This document shows positions 1 to 10,470 of a stretch of DNA of 64,000 bases, in pieces; positions within the stretch are counted from its first letter, which is position 1, and every line of letters begins with the position of its first letter. The stretch comes from Neckera pumila (lineage: Eukaryota; Streptophyta; Bryopsida; Hypnales; Neckeraceae). Both the position numbers and the translations under genes were made by a program. The stretch lies in contig OZ018417.1 of the NCBI GenBank assembly GCA_963969595.1, forward strand, positions 15,502,501 through 15,566,500. The letters are read 5' to 3'. The notes under the pieces were generated by a model that saw only the letters and a program-made list of their open reading frames with translations, ran no database searches and was not told where the DNA came from.

Positions 1-177
1 TTTTATGACATCAAAACTTGATTTTCACATATAAAATAATTGTTGAATAGAAGTAGGTACAAAATTGAACAAAATACTGAATTGGTAATAGCTCTTAAAT
101 GGAATTAAAACACCATACTTCCAATGGTGGGATTGTTCTTGCAAACAAGCTTGACCTTGTCAAAAAAAAAATTTGAT

Positions 178-655
178 CATATGGTCTCTCCTATGTGGCT
201 CATCTGTCTGGCTCATTTGGATTGTTTGCAATAAAAAAGTTTTCTTCCCAAACTAGTGGCCACGGGGTTTAGTTTAGCAAGCCCTTTGGGATGCCCTTCT
301 TGACTTTGGACGTGCTGCCCCGCTGAAGGCCAAAACCGCCTCTAGTATAGTCAAAGACCGCATCAGACTTCACTTATTTGGACTAAGTTTGATAAGATTT
401 GGCTTAAATCCCAACTTCTCGCCTCTCGCGTTGGCAATCACATTAGATGGCACAAGAACGGCCCCTCCGTCAATCAGTTCGTGTAGTTCACTTCTACTCT
501 CTTTGGTTGCGTTTTTTCTTTTGTTTTTGCTCATTGCTCTTTATTTGACTAGCCTTGGGCTTGGCTGTTTTTGTACTTGGTTTTTTCTTAATAGTGCACT
601 GGGTCTCCCAATTGTTCAAAAAATATAAAATATAAAAATATATAAAATATAAAAT
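178..655 (+). mobile_element. 5'-truncated LINE 3' end
   Basis: It interrupts family A sequence. One frame from 206 reads VWLIWIVCNKKVFF, then after two stops WDALLDFGRAA, then KDRIRLHLFGL, which resembles the C-terminal zinc-knuckle region of plant LINE reverse transcriptases. It ends in an A/T-rich simple tail of ATATAAAA units (627-660). A target duplication cannot be resolved because both flanks are A-rich. Confidence 0.55.
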
Positions 656-706
656 ATATAAAATGCATTCAAAAATGAATTCTATAAGTTTGTTTTTTTA
701 AGATGC

Positions 707-1917
707 TTACCCCCTAAGTCCCAAGGCCATTTTTCTATCAAAAATGACTCAAAATTGCTAGTTCAGCTGCATTCATCCAATAAGAAAGAAAAAACATTTT
801 TTTAGAATCTAACAGTAGGATCTTATACCTACATTATCTTAGATCATGTGATAAAATTTTCATAAAGTTTGACCGCACAAATTAGAAGATATTAGTATTC
901 AAAGTTGGAAACTTTTATTTTTTTGAACATAGATTTGCAGCTTCAGATGACTTTGACCACCATTTGTAAAAAGAATTTGCACTACAGACTTTGGATTTAG
1001 TGTTTTTAAGTTGAAGAACTGAGTTGAAAATCTAGGATAAAAATTTCAAAAAAAAATACTTGATTTTTATTCTTTAAATATTAGATGAAATTCGGGGGTT
1101 TTGGAGGGCTTTGAGTTCCCCTGCTGTCTGTTGCGTTCCCAGACAACAGCTGGCTGACGTGGCACAACGAGTGCCACGTCATTTTTTGGAAAATAAATAA
1201 ATTTGCTTAAAATGATATTTTGGTAGTTTTTTATTTTTTATTTTTTTATTTTTTTTGAAATTTTTTTTTTTGACACACCCGTACCAGCATTCACTGAATT
1301 TGGGTAGATCAGGGAATGGGCCTGAAACGGCCCTCCAAGACCTCCAAATATCATCTAATGAAATTGTTTAGTAGAAGTAGGTCCAAGATTGAAAGAAAAA
1401 CTAAACCATTAATAGCTTAAAGATGGAATCAAAATACTATAATTCCAATAGTAAGATTGTTTTAGCAAGAAAATTTAGCCTTGTCCAACAATTTTTTTTT
1501 TAAATATTGTGAAAATTGCATTCAGAAATGAATCCTATAACTTATTTTTTCAAGAAGATGCTCTAATTGCTCAAAAAATAAGATTGTCCATACCTATCAC
1601 ATAACAAATCCAAATGGAATTAATCAAAGCTTTCTGTATTGAAAAAATTACAATCTATGAGAAAAAAACTTAAAATTAAAAAAAAAAAAAATTATGTGAA
1701 AAGATTTTTACCTGGAGCACCCCAAAAAAAGACATTGTGTGCCATAACTTTTGCTCCCGAGCACCGATTGAAATAAAAACTATATTTTAGAAAAGATAAT
1801 GTATTTTTCTATCTTCACAAAGAAGTTCGAAAAATCTTGATGAATATTGAGACCGTAGGGACCTATTCAAAAGCTATTTTGTCCCCCGAGGGGACAATGG
1901 GACTTTAGGGGTTAAAT
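707..1917 (+). mobile_element. Family A TTAA element A1, with a nested family B MITE
   Basis: Left flank TTAC (decayed TTAA) then CCCCTAAGTCCCAAGGCC; right end GGGACTTTAGGGG then TTAA. A palindrome GTCCCCCGAGGGGAC lies just inside the right end. About 930 bp remain after removing the nested insertion at 1080-1360. No transposase frame. Confidence 0.85.
1080..1360. mobile_element. Family B MITE, copy 1 (nested in A1)
   Basis: Imperfect terminal inverted repeats run ATTAGATGA...GGAGGGC against the mirror TCATCTAATG. An internal inverted repeat GACGTGGCAC / GTGCCACGTC lies near 1154-1180. The host sequence CTTTAAA...AAATTGTT is continuous in other A copies (for example 27,100), which proves the insertion. 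Confidence 0.75.
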
Positions 1918-2242
1918 TGCCCCAAAACAAGATTGTCTATAACTTTTTATCATTAGTCCAAATACAGTGAATCAAAGCTTCAGATGTAGAGAAAAACATA
2001 ATCTTGGAGACAAAAATTTAAAATTTAAAAATTTCACTTTTTGTGTTGTTTTTCCTCCTCGCCATATAGTTTTTTTGTTCTCGAGCATTGATTGAAAATA
2101 AATTGTTTTTTTAGAAAGCTAATGTGATTTTCTACCTTCAAAAAAAGTTTCAAAAAATTAGGTCAAAACTTGAGATCACACGAGCCTACCCGAAATCCCA
2201 AGTATCCCCCAAGGGAACTTTGGTACTTTAGTTGTCAAGCCA

Positions 2243-2863
2243 ATGATTCACACAGTATCCAAAGGGATGACTTCCACCGTCTCTAGTCCATCTTTTAAGG
2301 TTGAAGCTTTAAAGATGAATGCTACTTTCAAAGTATCTCAAAAATTACAGTTTTAACAATTTTGGAAAAAGTTTAAATGGAATGAAAGTAGATCATTGAA
2401 GCTAAATGTTCTTAGTGAAGTTTAAAGACATTTTGAATCAAAAACTACATGAAATTTATATTTGAGTTCTCCCATGTCCCTTGGGTTTGGATTGCTCTTT
2501 CAAATACAAGGATTCCACCTTGAAAAATGCTAGAAGTAGTGGAATTTTATCAAATTTGGGCAAATTGATGTTGGGTCATAAATTGATTCATAACATATAA
2601 AGTAGCCCACCTCAAAAAGTATCAAACTCATGGAATTTTGCAAATTTTGATGAAATTGATGTTGGGTCTTTCATTTAGTCCAAAATGAATAAAAATCTTT
2701 AAAAATCATTATGAAACATGGTCACAAAATTGTATCATTTTTCCAAGGTGGGAACTTTGGAACTGTAAATTGCACACGAGGTGACTGCACCTAATTGTGA
2801 CCCCTCTCTAAACCAACCTCTATAAATTCTTGCCTTGAAGGTATTGCCTCTATTTACAAGAGC
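2243..2863. other. AT-rich spacer
   Basis: No gene, and no repeat that I can delimit. Confidence 0.5.
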
Positions 2864-3809
2864 TTAACCCCTATAGGACCAAGGCAATTTTTCTACCAAA
2901 AAACACTCAAAATTGCCATTTCTATAGCAAAGAGTAAAAAAAACTGAAAATTGTTTTTTTTTGACATCTAACCTTAGGATCTGATACACAACTAGTATGA
3001 CAATGTGTGGAAAGTATTTCAGAATGTTTGACCGCACAGATTGCAAGATATCTGCGTTTAAAGTGAAAAAAATAAGTTTTTCAGCACATTGCGGGACTAG
3101 ACTTTATGACTTTGAACATTTTTAACCAAATTTTTTTGCACTACAGAGTTTTGTGCTTTTAATCTTTATAGTAGAGAATTGAGTTGAGAGTCTAGGGAAA
3201 AAAAAGAAATCCAAAAAATCTTAATTTTTATTATTAAAAAAATTGTTAAGTAGAAGTAGGTACGAGATAGAAGGAAAATCTAAAATATTAATATCTTTTA
3301 TATGAAATTAGAAAACACTAATCCCGATGGTGAGATTGTTCTAGCAAAAAACTAGACCTTCCGGATCTTTGTTTTTTGAAAAATTGTAAAAATTGCATTC
3401 AGAAATGAATCCTAGAAGTTATTTTTTTCAGGAAGATGCTCTAAGTGCCCAAAAAACAAGATTGTTCATAACTTTCTCATACCAAATCCAAATGAAATGA
3501 ATCAAAGCTTCCCAGAGAGACAAAAATATAATCTATAAGGAAAAAAAAAATTAATTAAAAAAAAAAAAAATTAATTTAAAAAAAAAAAAATTAATTTTTT
3601 TTGCTACCCCACGTCCCTTGTTTTGAGCTTATTTGGACATAACTTTTTTTCCCAGGCACCGATTGCAAAAAAATTATATTCCCTTGAAGCTTAGCAATTT
3701 TTCTATCTCCAAAAAAAATTTCAAAAAATCATGACAAAAATTCAGCCCGTAGGTACCTGCCCAAAATCCCATTTGTCCCCTGAAGGGACAATGGTCCTTT
3801 AGGGGTTAA
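2864..3809 (+). mobile_element. Family A TTAA element A3
   Basis: Starts TTAACCCCTATAGGACC and ends GGTCCTTTAGGGGTTAA, with a near-palindromic GTCCCC..GGGAC motif next to the right end. About 946 bp; no reading frame of note. Confidence 0.88.
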
Positions 3810-4259
3810 GGTTGCTTCTAGATACATCTTCTCCCAACATTTTGAAAATTCATAATTTATTCTTACAATGTCCAAAAAATATATAAAAAAGGAGAATTTA
3901 AATTATTCTTTTTGACTTCTTGTAAAGTCCCAACAAAAAATTAGACAATTTCATAATGGGAGCAATGTCAAATTACTTATTTAAATACAATCAGGTGTAC
4001 ATTAAATAGTGAAATTAGGTAGTCCCTCACTAATTTCTTGGCAACTCTCTACATAAATATTTATTGTTATTGTACAAGAATGCACTACTTTTAGATTAGA
4101 TGATGTTGCAATTGGAACTCAAGAACCTCTATATGTACAATATATGAAAATATTTGTAGAAATATTTGGTGACTTTGATAACTTGTAAAGTAACTTTCTT
4201 GGGATGAGGCAACCTGATTTTACTATAATTTTGCGTTATCTTAGTGGTATGAGCAATAT
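3810..4259. other. AT-rich spacer
   Basis: Nothing recognisable between two mobile elements. Confidence 0.5.
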
Positions 4260-4549
4260 GGTCACCAGCCCTTTTATTTTGGGCAAAATGGAGCCAAAAA
4301 GTACCATTTCATAGTGAAATTTTTTTTTCACCAGAAAAAAGTAATCTTTTTTTGCCAGAAAAGTTTCAATCTAATTTAAAATATGGATGAAAATTGTCAA
4401 ATTTGGATGAAAAAGTGTATGAATTTGATTGAAAAGTGTTTTACGGTACAAAAGATGGATGTATAAAGAAATAAAATGCCTCAACAAATTTTAAGTGATC
4501 GCCATCCTGGTACTTTTTCAAAAATCAATAAAAAGGGCTGATGGTCACC
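4260..4549. mobile_element. MITE with GGTCACC ends
   Basis: A 290-bp segment whose ends are imperfect inverted repeats of about 40 bp: GGTCACCAGCCCTTTTATT at the left, and GGTGACCATCAGCCCTTTTT when the right end is reverse-complemented. Both arms also carry AAAAAGTACCA. No coding capacity; superfamily not assigned. Confidence 0.65.
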
Positions 4550-5087
4550 AATGATATTGACATACGATAAGGTTACTACACCTAAAATCACACGGATCCT
4601 AAAATTGCACAGTGGATATTCTTGCCTAAAATGTACTCCCACTATTCATATGACTCTATGATCGCTTTTGGGTACAGGGTGGTTGCAAGAAAGACCGACC
4701 GGTTTTTGTAGCATTCTCCACAGTACTTAGGGTTTTTTTGGGAGTACTGTATAATTAGAAAAACAATTTTTAAAAAATGTGAAAAATGTTTTTAGTATAT
4801 AAACCTTTAAGAAGAAGTTACCCTACGAAGGAAAAGCCTAGAAAATTTTTCTAAGTAGGAGAACTAGAAAAGTGCAAAATCTCATGAAAATAGGTACTTT
4901 CACATTTTAATTTGTAAAAAATAGGAAAAGCAAATTTTAAGGAAACTAAAAATTGGCCGTTTGGGAAGAGTTGATGGTGATGGGATTTCACCAAAAGAAT
5001 GATCTTGAAACCATCTTCAATGTTCAGAAATACACGCGCAAGGGAGCCTTGTTTGCACGCATGTAGAGGATACAAAATAAAGTATTA
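4550..5087. other. AT-rich spacer
   Basis: A 74-codon minus-strand frame (4851-5075) has no recognisable motif and is not called. Confidence 0.5.
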
Positions 5088-6020
5088 TTAACCCCTAAAG
5101 GACCGAGTTGATTTTCCTACCAAAACCCATTCAAAATTGTCATTTCTATTGCAAAGAGAAAAGAGTTTAAAAAATTGTTTTTTTTTGCATATCCAACCGT
5201 AAGATCTTATACTTGACTAGTATATGAATATGTGGAAGAGATTTTAGAAACTTTGACCACGTAGATTGCAAGATATATGCATTTAAAGTGAAGAAAACAA
5301 CTTTTTTTCCACCTTGCTTCACTAGATTTTTTGGCTTTGAATCTTTTTAGTTCAAATTTTTTGCACTACTGATTTTGATTTTCTACTTATTTATGTTGAG
5401 TAGTTGAGTTGAGAATCTACCAAAAAAATTTAGGAAAAAAATCACTTAATTTTCACTCATTAAAAAATTGTTAAGTAGAAGTGGATTCAAGATTGAAGAA
5501 AAAACTAAATTGTTAATAGCTTTTAGATGGAATTGAATCACAATAATCCCAATGGTGAGATTGTTCTAGTAAGAAAATTTAACCCTTTCTAACAAATTTT
5601 TTTGAAAAATTCTAAAAATTGCATTCAAAAATGAATTCTACAACTTACTTTTTCAAAAAGATGCTTAGAGTGCCCGAAAAACTAAGATTGTCCATAACTT
5701 TCTCATTATTAGTCCAAATTGAATGAAACAAAGCTTCACATGTAGACAAAAATATAACCTTTGCGTCAAAAATTTGAAAAAAAATTATTTTGACTTTTTG
5801 TGATTTTTTCTGGGCTGCCCGCAAAATTCCATTTTTACTTATTGTGCCATAACTTTTGCTCCCGGGCATCAATTAAAATAAAACTTATATATTCGCAAAG
5901 ATCTCGCAAAAATACACAACCTCAAAAAATCCCAAAAAATATTACTAAAAATTGAGATCGTAGGAACCTGCCCGGACCCAAATTGTCCCCCGAGGGGACA
6001 ACCGGTCCTTTAGGGGTTAA
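5088..6020 (+). mobile_element. Family A TTAA element A4 (near-intact)
   Basis: Both termini are perfect: TTAACCCCTAAAGGACC at the left, GGTCCTTTAGGGGTTAA at the right; 933 bp including both TTAA copies. A perfect GTCCCCCGAGGGGAC palindrome lies about 6 bp inside the right terminal repeat. It is the best reference copy for the family. Confidence 0.92.
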
Positions 6021-6574
6021 ATTTCCTTTGGTAGAAACATGACCTCCTACTATGGGAATAGACCCTAGAAATTTCAGCTTCAGATCATTAATTTTGGATA
6101 CTCCCAAGTACTAAAAAACCCTAAATTGCAAAGTGTGACAAATTTGGGAAAATTAAAATTAATTATAAAACTTTTTTTCTTTATTTCTGAAAAATAGCAA
6201 GTCTCATCACTATCAAGGTAGCCTTCCTGTAAAAAAATTTCAAGTACATTCGCTTGAAACTCAAAAAGTTATGGCCCATGACAATTCCAAAATGTCAAGT
6301 GTGACGCAAAATAGTAGTAGTCTTTCCTGCATCCACCCTACACCTATTCTCAACCCTTTGGAAATTCGTAGTTTATTCACACGGTGTCCAAAAAATGCAT
6401 TCTTAGAGAATCTAGAATCCCCTTTTGACTACCAATGGAACCCCACAAAAAAAAAATTCAATATGATAGTGAAAACCATGCTAAATCAGGCTGAATTGCT
6501 TAACTGTGCAATTTAAGGTGCAGTTACCTTATATCTGGGGGTTTCCCAGATGATTGTGGTCATCAGCCCCTTGG
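6021..6574. other. Spacer
   Basis: No supported feature; the 81-codon plus-strand frame at 6271-6516 has no family resemblance. Confidence 0.45.
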
Positions 6575-6668
6575 CCGTTGGAGCCCATCACAAGGGTATT
6601 GGAGCAGCTGCATCATTTCCCGTGCAGCTGCTCAAATGTCCTTCAGTTGAGATGGGCTCCAGGATGCT
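6575..6668. repeat. Short hairpin
   Basis: TTGGAGCCCATC near 6578 and GATGGGCTCCA near 6652 are inverted copies, with a second internal pair GAGCAGCTGCA / TGCAGCTGCTC. GC content is above that of the surroundings. Confidence 0.5.
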
Positions 6669-6935
6669 AAGATATGTCACTCCAGCACGCATCAGCACGA
6701 TGAGCCGCAAAGTACAAGCACTCAGAAACACCACCATTGGGGGTTCTACAATCTTTTATAATCTTTTATAGTTGAATTCCCAAAAAATTAAGAGTTTTCT
6801 AGCAACCTCAACGTAAATCCAACTCCAAGTGTTTTGTAATTTTCTTACATTTGGATAATATCTTGTGAAATCTCAAAGGTGAGAGTATAGGACATCTGCA
6901 CATGTCACTAGATTCCTTTTAGACAAATACTCTTG

Positions 6936-7333
6936 AGAGCATCGCCACCCATTCCCCGCAAGCACAGCTCGGGGAATAGGGTGGCCAAGGTCTTGTTCCT
7001 TCCGGGCCACTTCCATGTGCCACTCATTCACGAAGAAACGCACATGTCAAAACAAGACAAACTCATGCATTAATGACTTGTTATAACCAAGAGCCAACTA
7101 AAATGTTAATTGATTAAAAAAAGTTAAGAAATGGCCCACTAGCCAACAAAGCTGACAAGATCAAGACCCGAGTCAAAGCACAGTAGGGACGGGGAGCTAG
7201 TGTTTGGAGAGTTCATTTTGGAGTGACCGGTCTTCTTTTGTCCCTTTCCTGTGAATGGGTGGCGCGCTTTTTCGTCCTGGCCCCGCCCAAACCCCGGCCC
7301 GGGAGCTTGGTAGTGAATAGGTGGCAATGCTCT
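6936..7333. mobile_element. MITE with AGAGCATCGCCACC ends
   Basis: A 398-bp segment: left AGAGCATCGCCACCCATTC, right end reverse-complemented AGAGCATTGCCACCTATTC. An internal CCCCG/CGGGG hairpin and a GC-rich patch (7,255-7,310) lie inside. No target duplication is readable; the ends resemble plant hAT- or Harbinger-derived MITEs only in general style. Confidence 0.65.
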
Positions 7334-7349
7334 GAAGCAGAAAATGCTT

Positions 7350-8267
7350 TTAACTCCTAAAGGCCAAGGCTTTTTCTAGCTCCAAAACCACTAAAAACTG
7401 CCAATTCTGTTGCAATCATTTAAGAAACCAAAAAAAAAAAATTAGAATCTAACCATAGTGTCTTGTACTTCAATTGTCTTGAATTATGTGGTAAGAAATT
7501 TATGAAGTTTGACCGTACGGATTGGAAGATATGAGCATTTGAAGTTGGAAAAAGAAGTTATTTTGAACTGTGGCTTGCAATTTCAGATGACTTTAACGGC
7601 CATTTGTAGATTTCTTTTGGTACTACACACCATTGGGTTAAGTTTTTTGTTGTTGAAATTTGAGTTGAGAGTCTGGAAAAAAAAAGTCGGAATGTTGAAA
7701 CTTGATTTTTACATATAAAAAAATTGTTAAGTAGAAGTAAGTCCAAAATTGAATGAAATACTAAATTGTTAATAGCTCTTAGGTGGAATTTAAAAACCAT
7801 AATCCCAACAGTGGGATTGTTCTTGCAAACAAACCTAACCTTTTCAAAAAAAAATTGAAAAAAACTGAAAATTGCATTCAAAAATGAATTTTATAAGTTG
7901 TTTTTTGAAAAAGATGCTAGATTGCCCCAAAAACAAGATTGTCTATAACTTTCTCATTTTGAGTCCAAATAGAATGAATCAAAGCTTCAAATGTAGACAA
8001 AAACATGATCTTTGGATTTATTTATTTATTTTAAATACAATTTCTTACAAGAAAAAAATTCTGCTTGGCGAGTTGCTTTTTTGACTTTGGATGGCATAAC
8101 TTTTGCTCCCGGGCACCAATTGAAAAAATATATATATTTTTAGAAAGCTAATGTGATTTCCTATCTTTAAATGAAGTTTCAAAAAATCAGGCCAAAATTT
8201 CAGGTCACACGAGCCTGCCCAAAATCTCAAGTGTCCCTCGAAAGGACTCTGGGCCATTAGGGGTTAA
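7350..8267 (+). mobile_element. Family A TTAA element A5
   Basis: Starts TTAACTCCTAAAGGCC and ends GGGCCATTAGGGGTTAA; 918 bp. It is a divergent subfamily, closest to A0, useful for reading the empty site of A1. Confidence 0.87.
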
Positions 8268-8408
8268 CTCCCATTGCTTGCTCTTAAAAACTCATGGTAG
8301 TTTTTGGTAACTCTAGGTGGCCATTCAAGGTCCAATGTAGGTGGCCAAGAAAGAAATATGTCACTATTGGGTGCAACTACTTTATGTTCACTAAGTACAT
8401 GGCCCAAT

Positions 8409-8862
8409 ATATGGCCCAGTATTACTATATAGCTAACTTTTGAACACTAAATAATTAGAATCTGAAAATTGTTTCATTGGAAGCGCATCCAAAAGAACTT
8501 GGAGAAGGGACAAGAAAATTCAAAACTAGACATTGAATAGGTTCTTCAAAAGCAAGGTACAAATCTGAAATTGTAGAGGTCTTAGTAAATCGCGGTTACC
8601 ACAGCAACATTTGACCATTGACCCTCTAAAAATTGCCAAATGTGGAGGGTCAATGACCAGATTTTGCTTTGGTAACCGCGATTTGCTAAGACCTCTATAA
8701 TTTCAGATTTGTACCTTGCTTTTGAAGTACTTGTCCAATGTCTAATTTTGAATTTTCTTGTCATTTCTTCAAGTTCTTTTTGATGTGCTTCCAGTGAGAC
8801 AATTTCCAAATTCTAATTAATCAGCATTCAAAAGTTAGCTTTACCAATACTAGGCCATATTA
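8409..8862. mobile_element. Foldback element, arms of about 200 bp
   Basis: A near-continuous palindrome centred near 8,628. TATGGCCCAGTATT near 8410 pairs with AATACTAGGCCATA near 8847. The inner arms CGCGGTTACCA / TGGTAACCGCG and the AGAGGTCTTAG / CTAAGACCTCT pair are almost perfect. RNA from it would form a long hairpin. Confidence 0.75.
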
Positions 8863-9543
8863 GACCAGCATTGCGGATGGTCTGAGCAACCAATGGGTAG
8901 TGTCAACCTACCTAAACTTGTTCACGTTCATTGAGGTAAGTACACCTAAAATTGTTTGAATAAGTATTTGATTACAATTTCTATTTTATTTGAATTGTTA
9001 TGATTTTTGCTGGGCCTTGTTCAAAGTTAGGAAAGGATTCCATTATCATTAAGCGTGAATTTTTTGGAATAGAGGCTGTAAATTCTAAATAAGAATGTGT
9101 AGTAGGAAGAAACTAGCGGCAAATAGATGCAATTACTTGAGTTTTTATTGATGAAATTTTTTCTCCCCTTCAATCTAGAGAAAGATGAGACCTTATAAGG
9201 TAACTTGCTAGAAAACAAACATATAGCTTTTGTGGTGAATATATATAGCTTTAAAGTACATTTAAGAATTGATTGGTTGCCCTTTGAACATTTGCACTTT
9301 ACCTTGGGATCCATGACATCTATGTCGCCTTACCCATAATTGATGTAAGTTATCGTAAATTGAAATGAAGCATTACCTGCTTGAAGGAATATAAACAGAG
9401 GATATATTTTCTCTTACATAAATGCTACATAGATCATGGTGAGTGACTTTTGCCTACCTTGGCCTACATGACTTATAAGAGCTTTCCATATAGCTAAGGT
9501 GGATATCACCTCTCTTCATAGTTACAATATAAAACTTGTTTTT
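8863..9543. other. AT-rich spacer
   Basis: No gene or delimitable repeat. Confidence 0.5.
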
Positions 9544-10470
9544 TTAACCCCTAAAGGATCGAGGCCCTTTTTCTGCCAAAAAAAACTCAAAACCGCCATT
9601 TCTATAGCAAAAAATAAAAAAATTTGAAAAATGTTTTTTTCCCACATCTAACCATAGGATCTTACACCTAACTAGTATGAGAGTGTGTGGAATTTCAGAA
9701 TTTTTGACTGCACAAATTGCAAGATACCTGCGTTTAAAGTGAAAAAAACAAATTTTTCAACACATTGGGGGACTAGATTTTTTTACTTTGAACATTTTTA
9801 ACTTTATTTTTTTGCACTACAGAGATTTGAGCTTTTAATGTTTATACTAGAGAATTGAGTTAAGAATCTAGCCAAAAGAAAAAAGTTTAAAAAAACTTAA
9901 TTTTCATTATTAAAAAAATTATTAAGTAGAAGTAGGTACAAGATAGAAGGAAAATCTAAAATATTCATATATTTTAGATGGGATTAAAATGCACTAATCC
10001 CAATGGTGAGATTGCTCTAGCAAATAAACTAAACCATGCAAAAAAAAAAATTTGAAAAATTTGAAAAATCGCATTCAGAAATGAGTCCTACAAGTTATTT
10101 TTTTCAAAAAGATGCTCTAATTGCCCGAAAAACAAGAATGTCTATAACTTTCTCATAGAAAATCCAAATGAAATGATTTAAAGCTTTCTAGATAGACAAA
10201 AATATAATCTATGAGAAAAAAAATACTTTGAGAAAAAAAAAAAAAAATTGCAAATTTTTTATGCTGCCCGCCCTCCCCTGTTTTGAGCTTATTTGGTCAT
10301 AACTTTTGTTCCCAAGCACCGATTGTGAAAAAAATTATATTTCCATGAAGATAATCATCTTTTCTACCTCCAAAAAAAGTTTCAAAAAATCAGAAGAAAA
10401 TTTCAGCCCGTAGGTACCTGCCCAAAAACGCATTTGTCCCCCGAAGGGACAATGGTCCTTTAGGGGTTAA
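9544..10470 (+). mobile_element. Family A TTAA element A6
   Basis: TTAACCCCTAAAGGATC at the left and GGTCCTTTAGGGGTTAA at the right; 927 bp, with the right-end GTCCCCCGAAGGGAC palindrome. Closest to A3. Confidence 0.9.

Larger units (their letters stand above)
1..2242 (+). mobile_element. Old family A element (A0), interrupted by a LINE fragment and element A1
   Basis: Family A internal sequence is present at 1-177 and 656-710 and resumes at 1918, ending in a decayed terminus (CTTTAGTTGTCAA) near 2240. The pieces on either side of A1 join in order when compared with the uninterrupted copies at 7350-8267 and 5088-6020 (GATGCTTA, then ATTGCCCC). The left end is outside the window. Confidence 0.8.
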
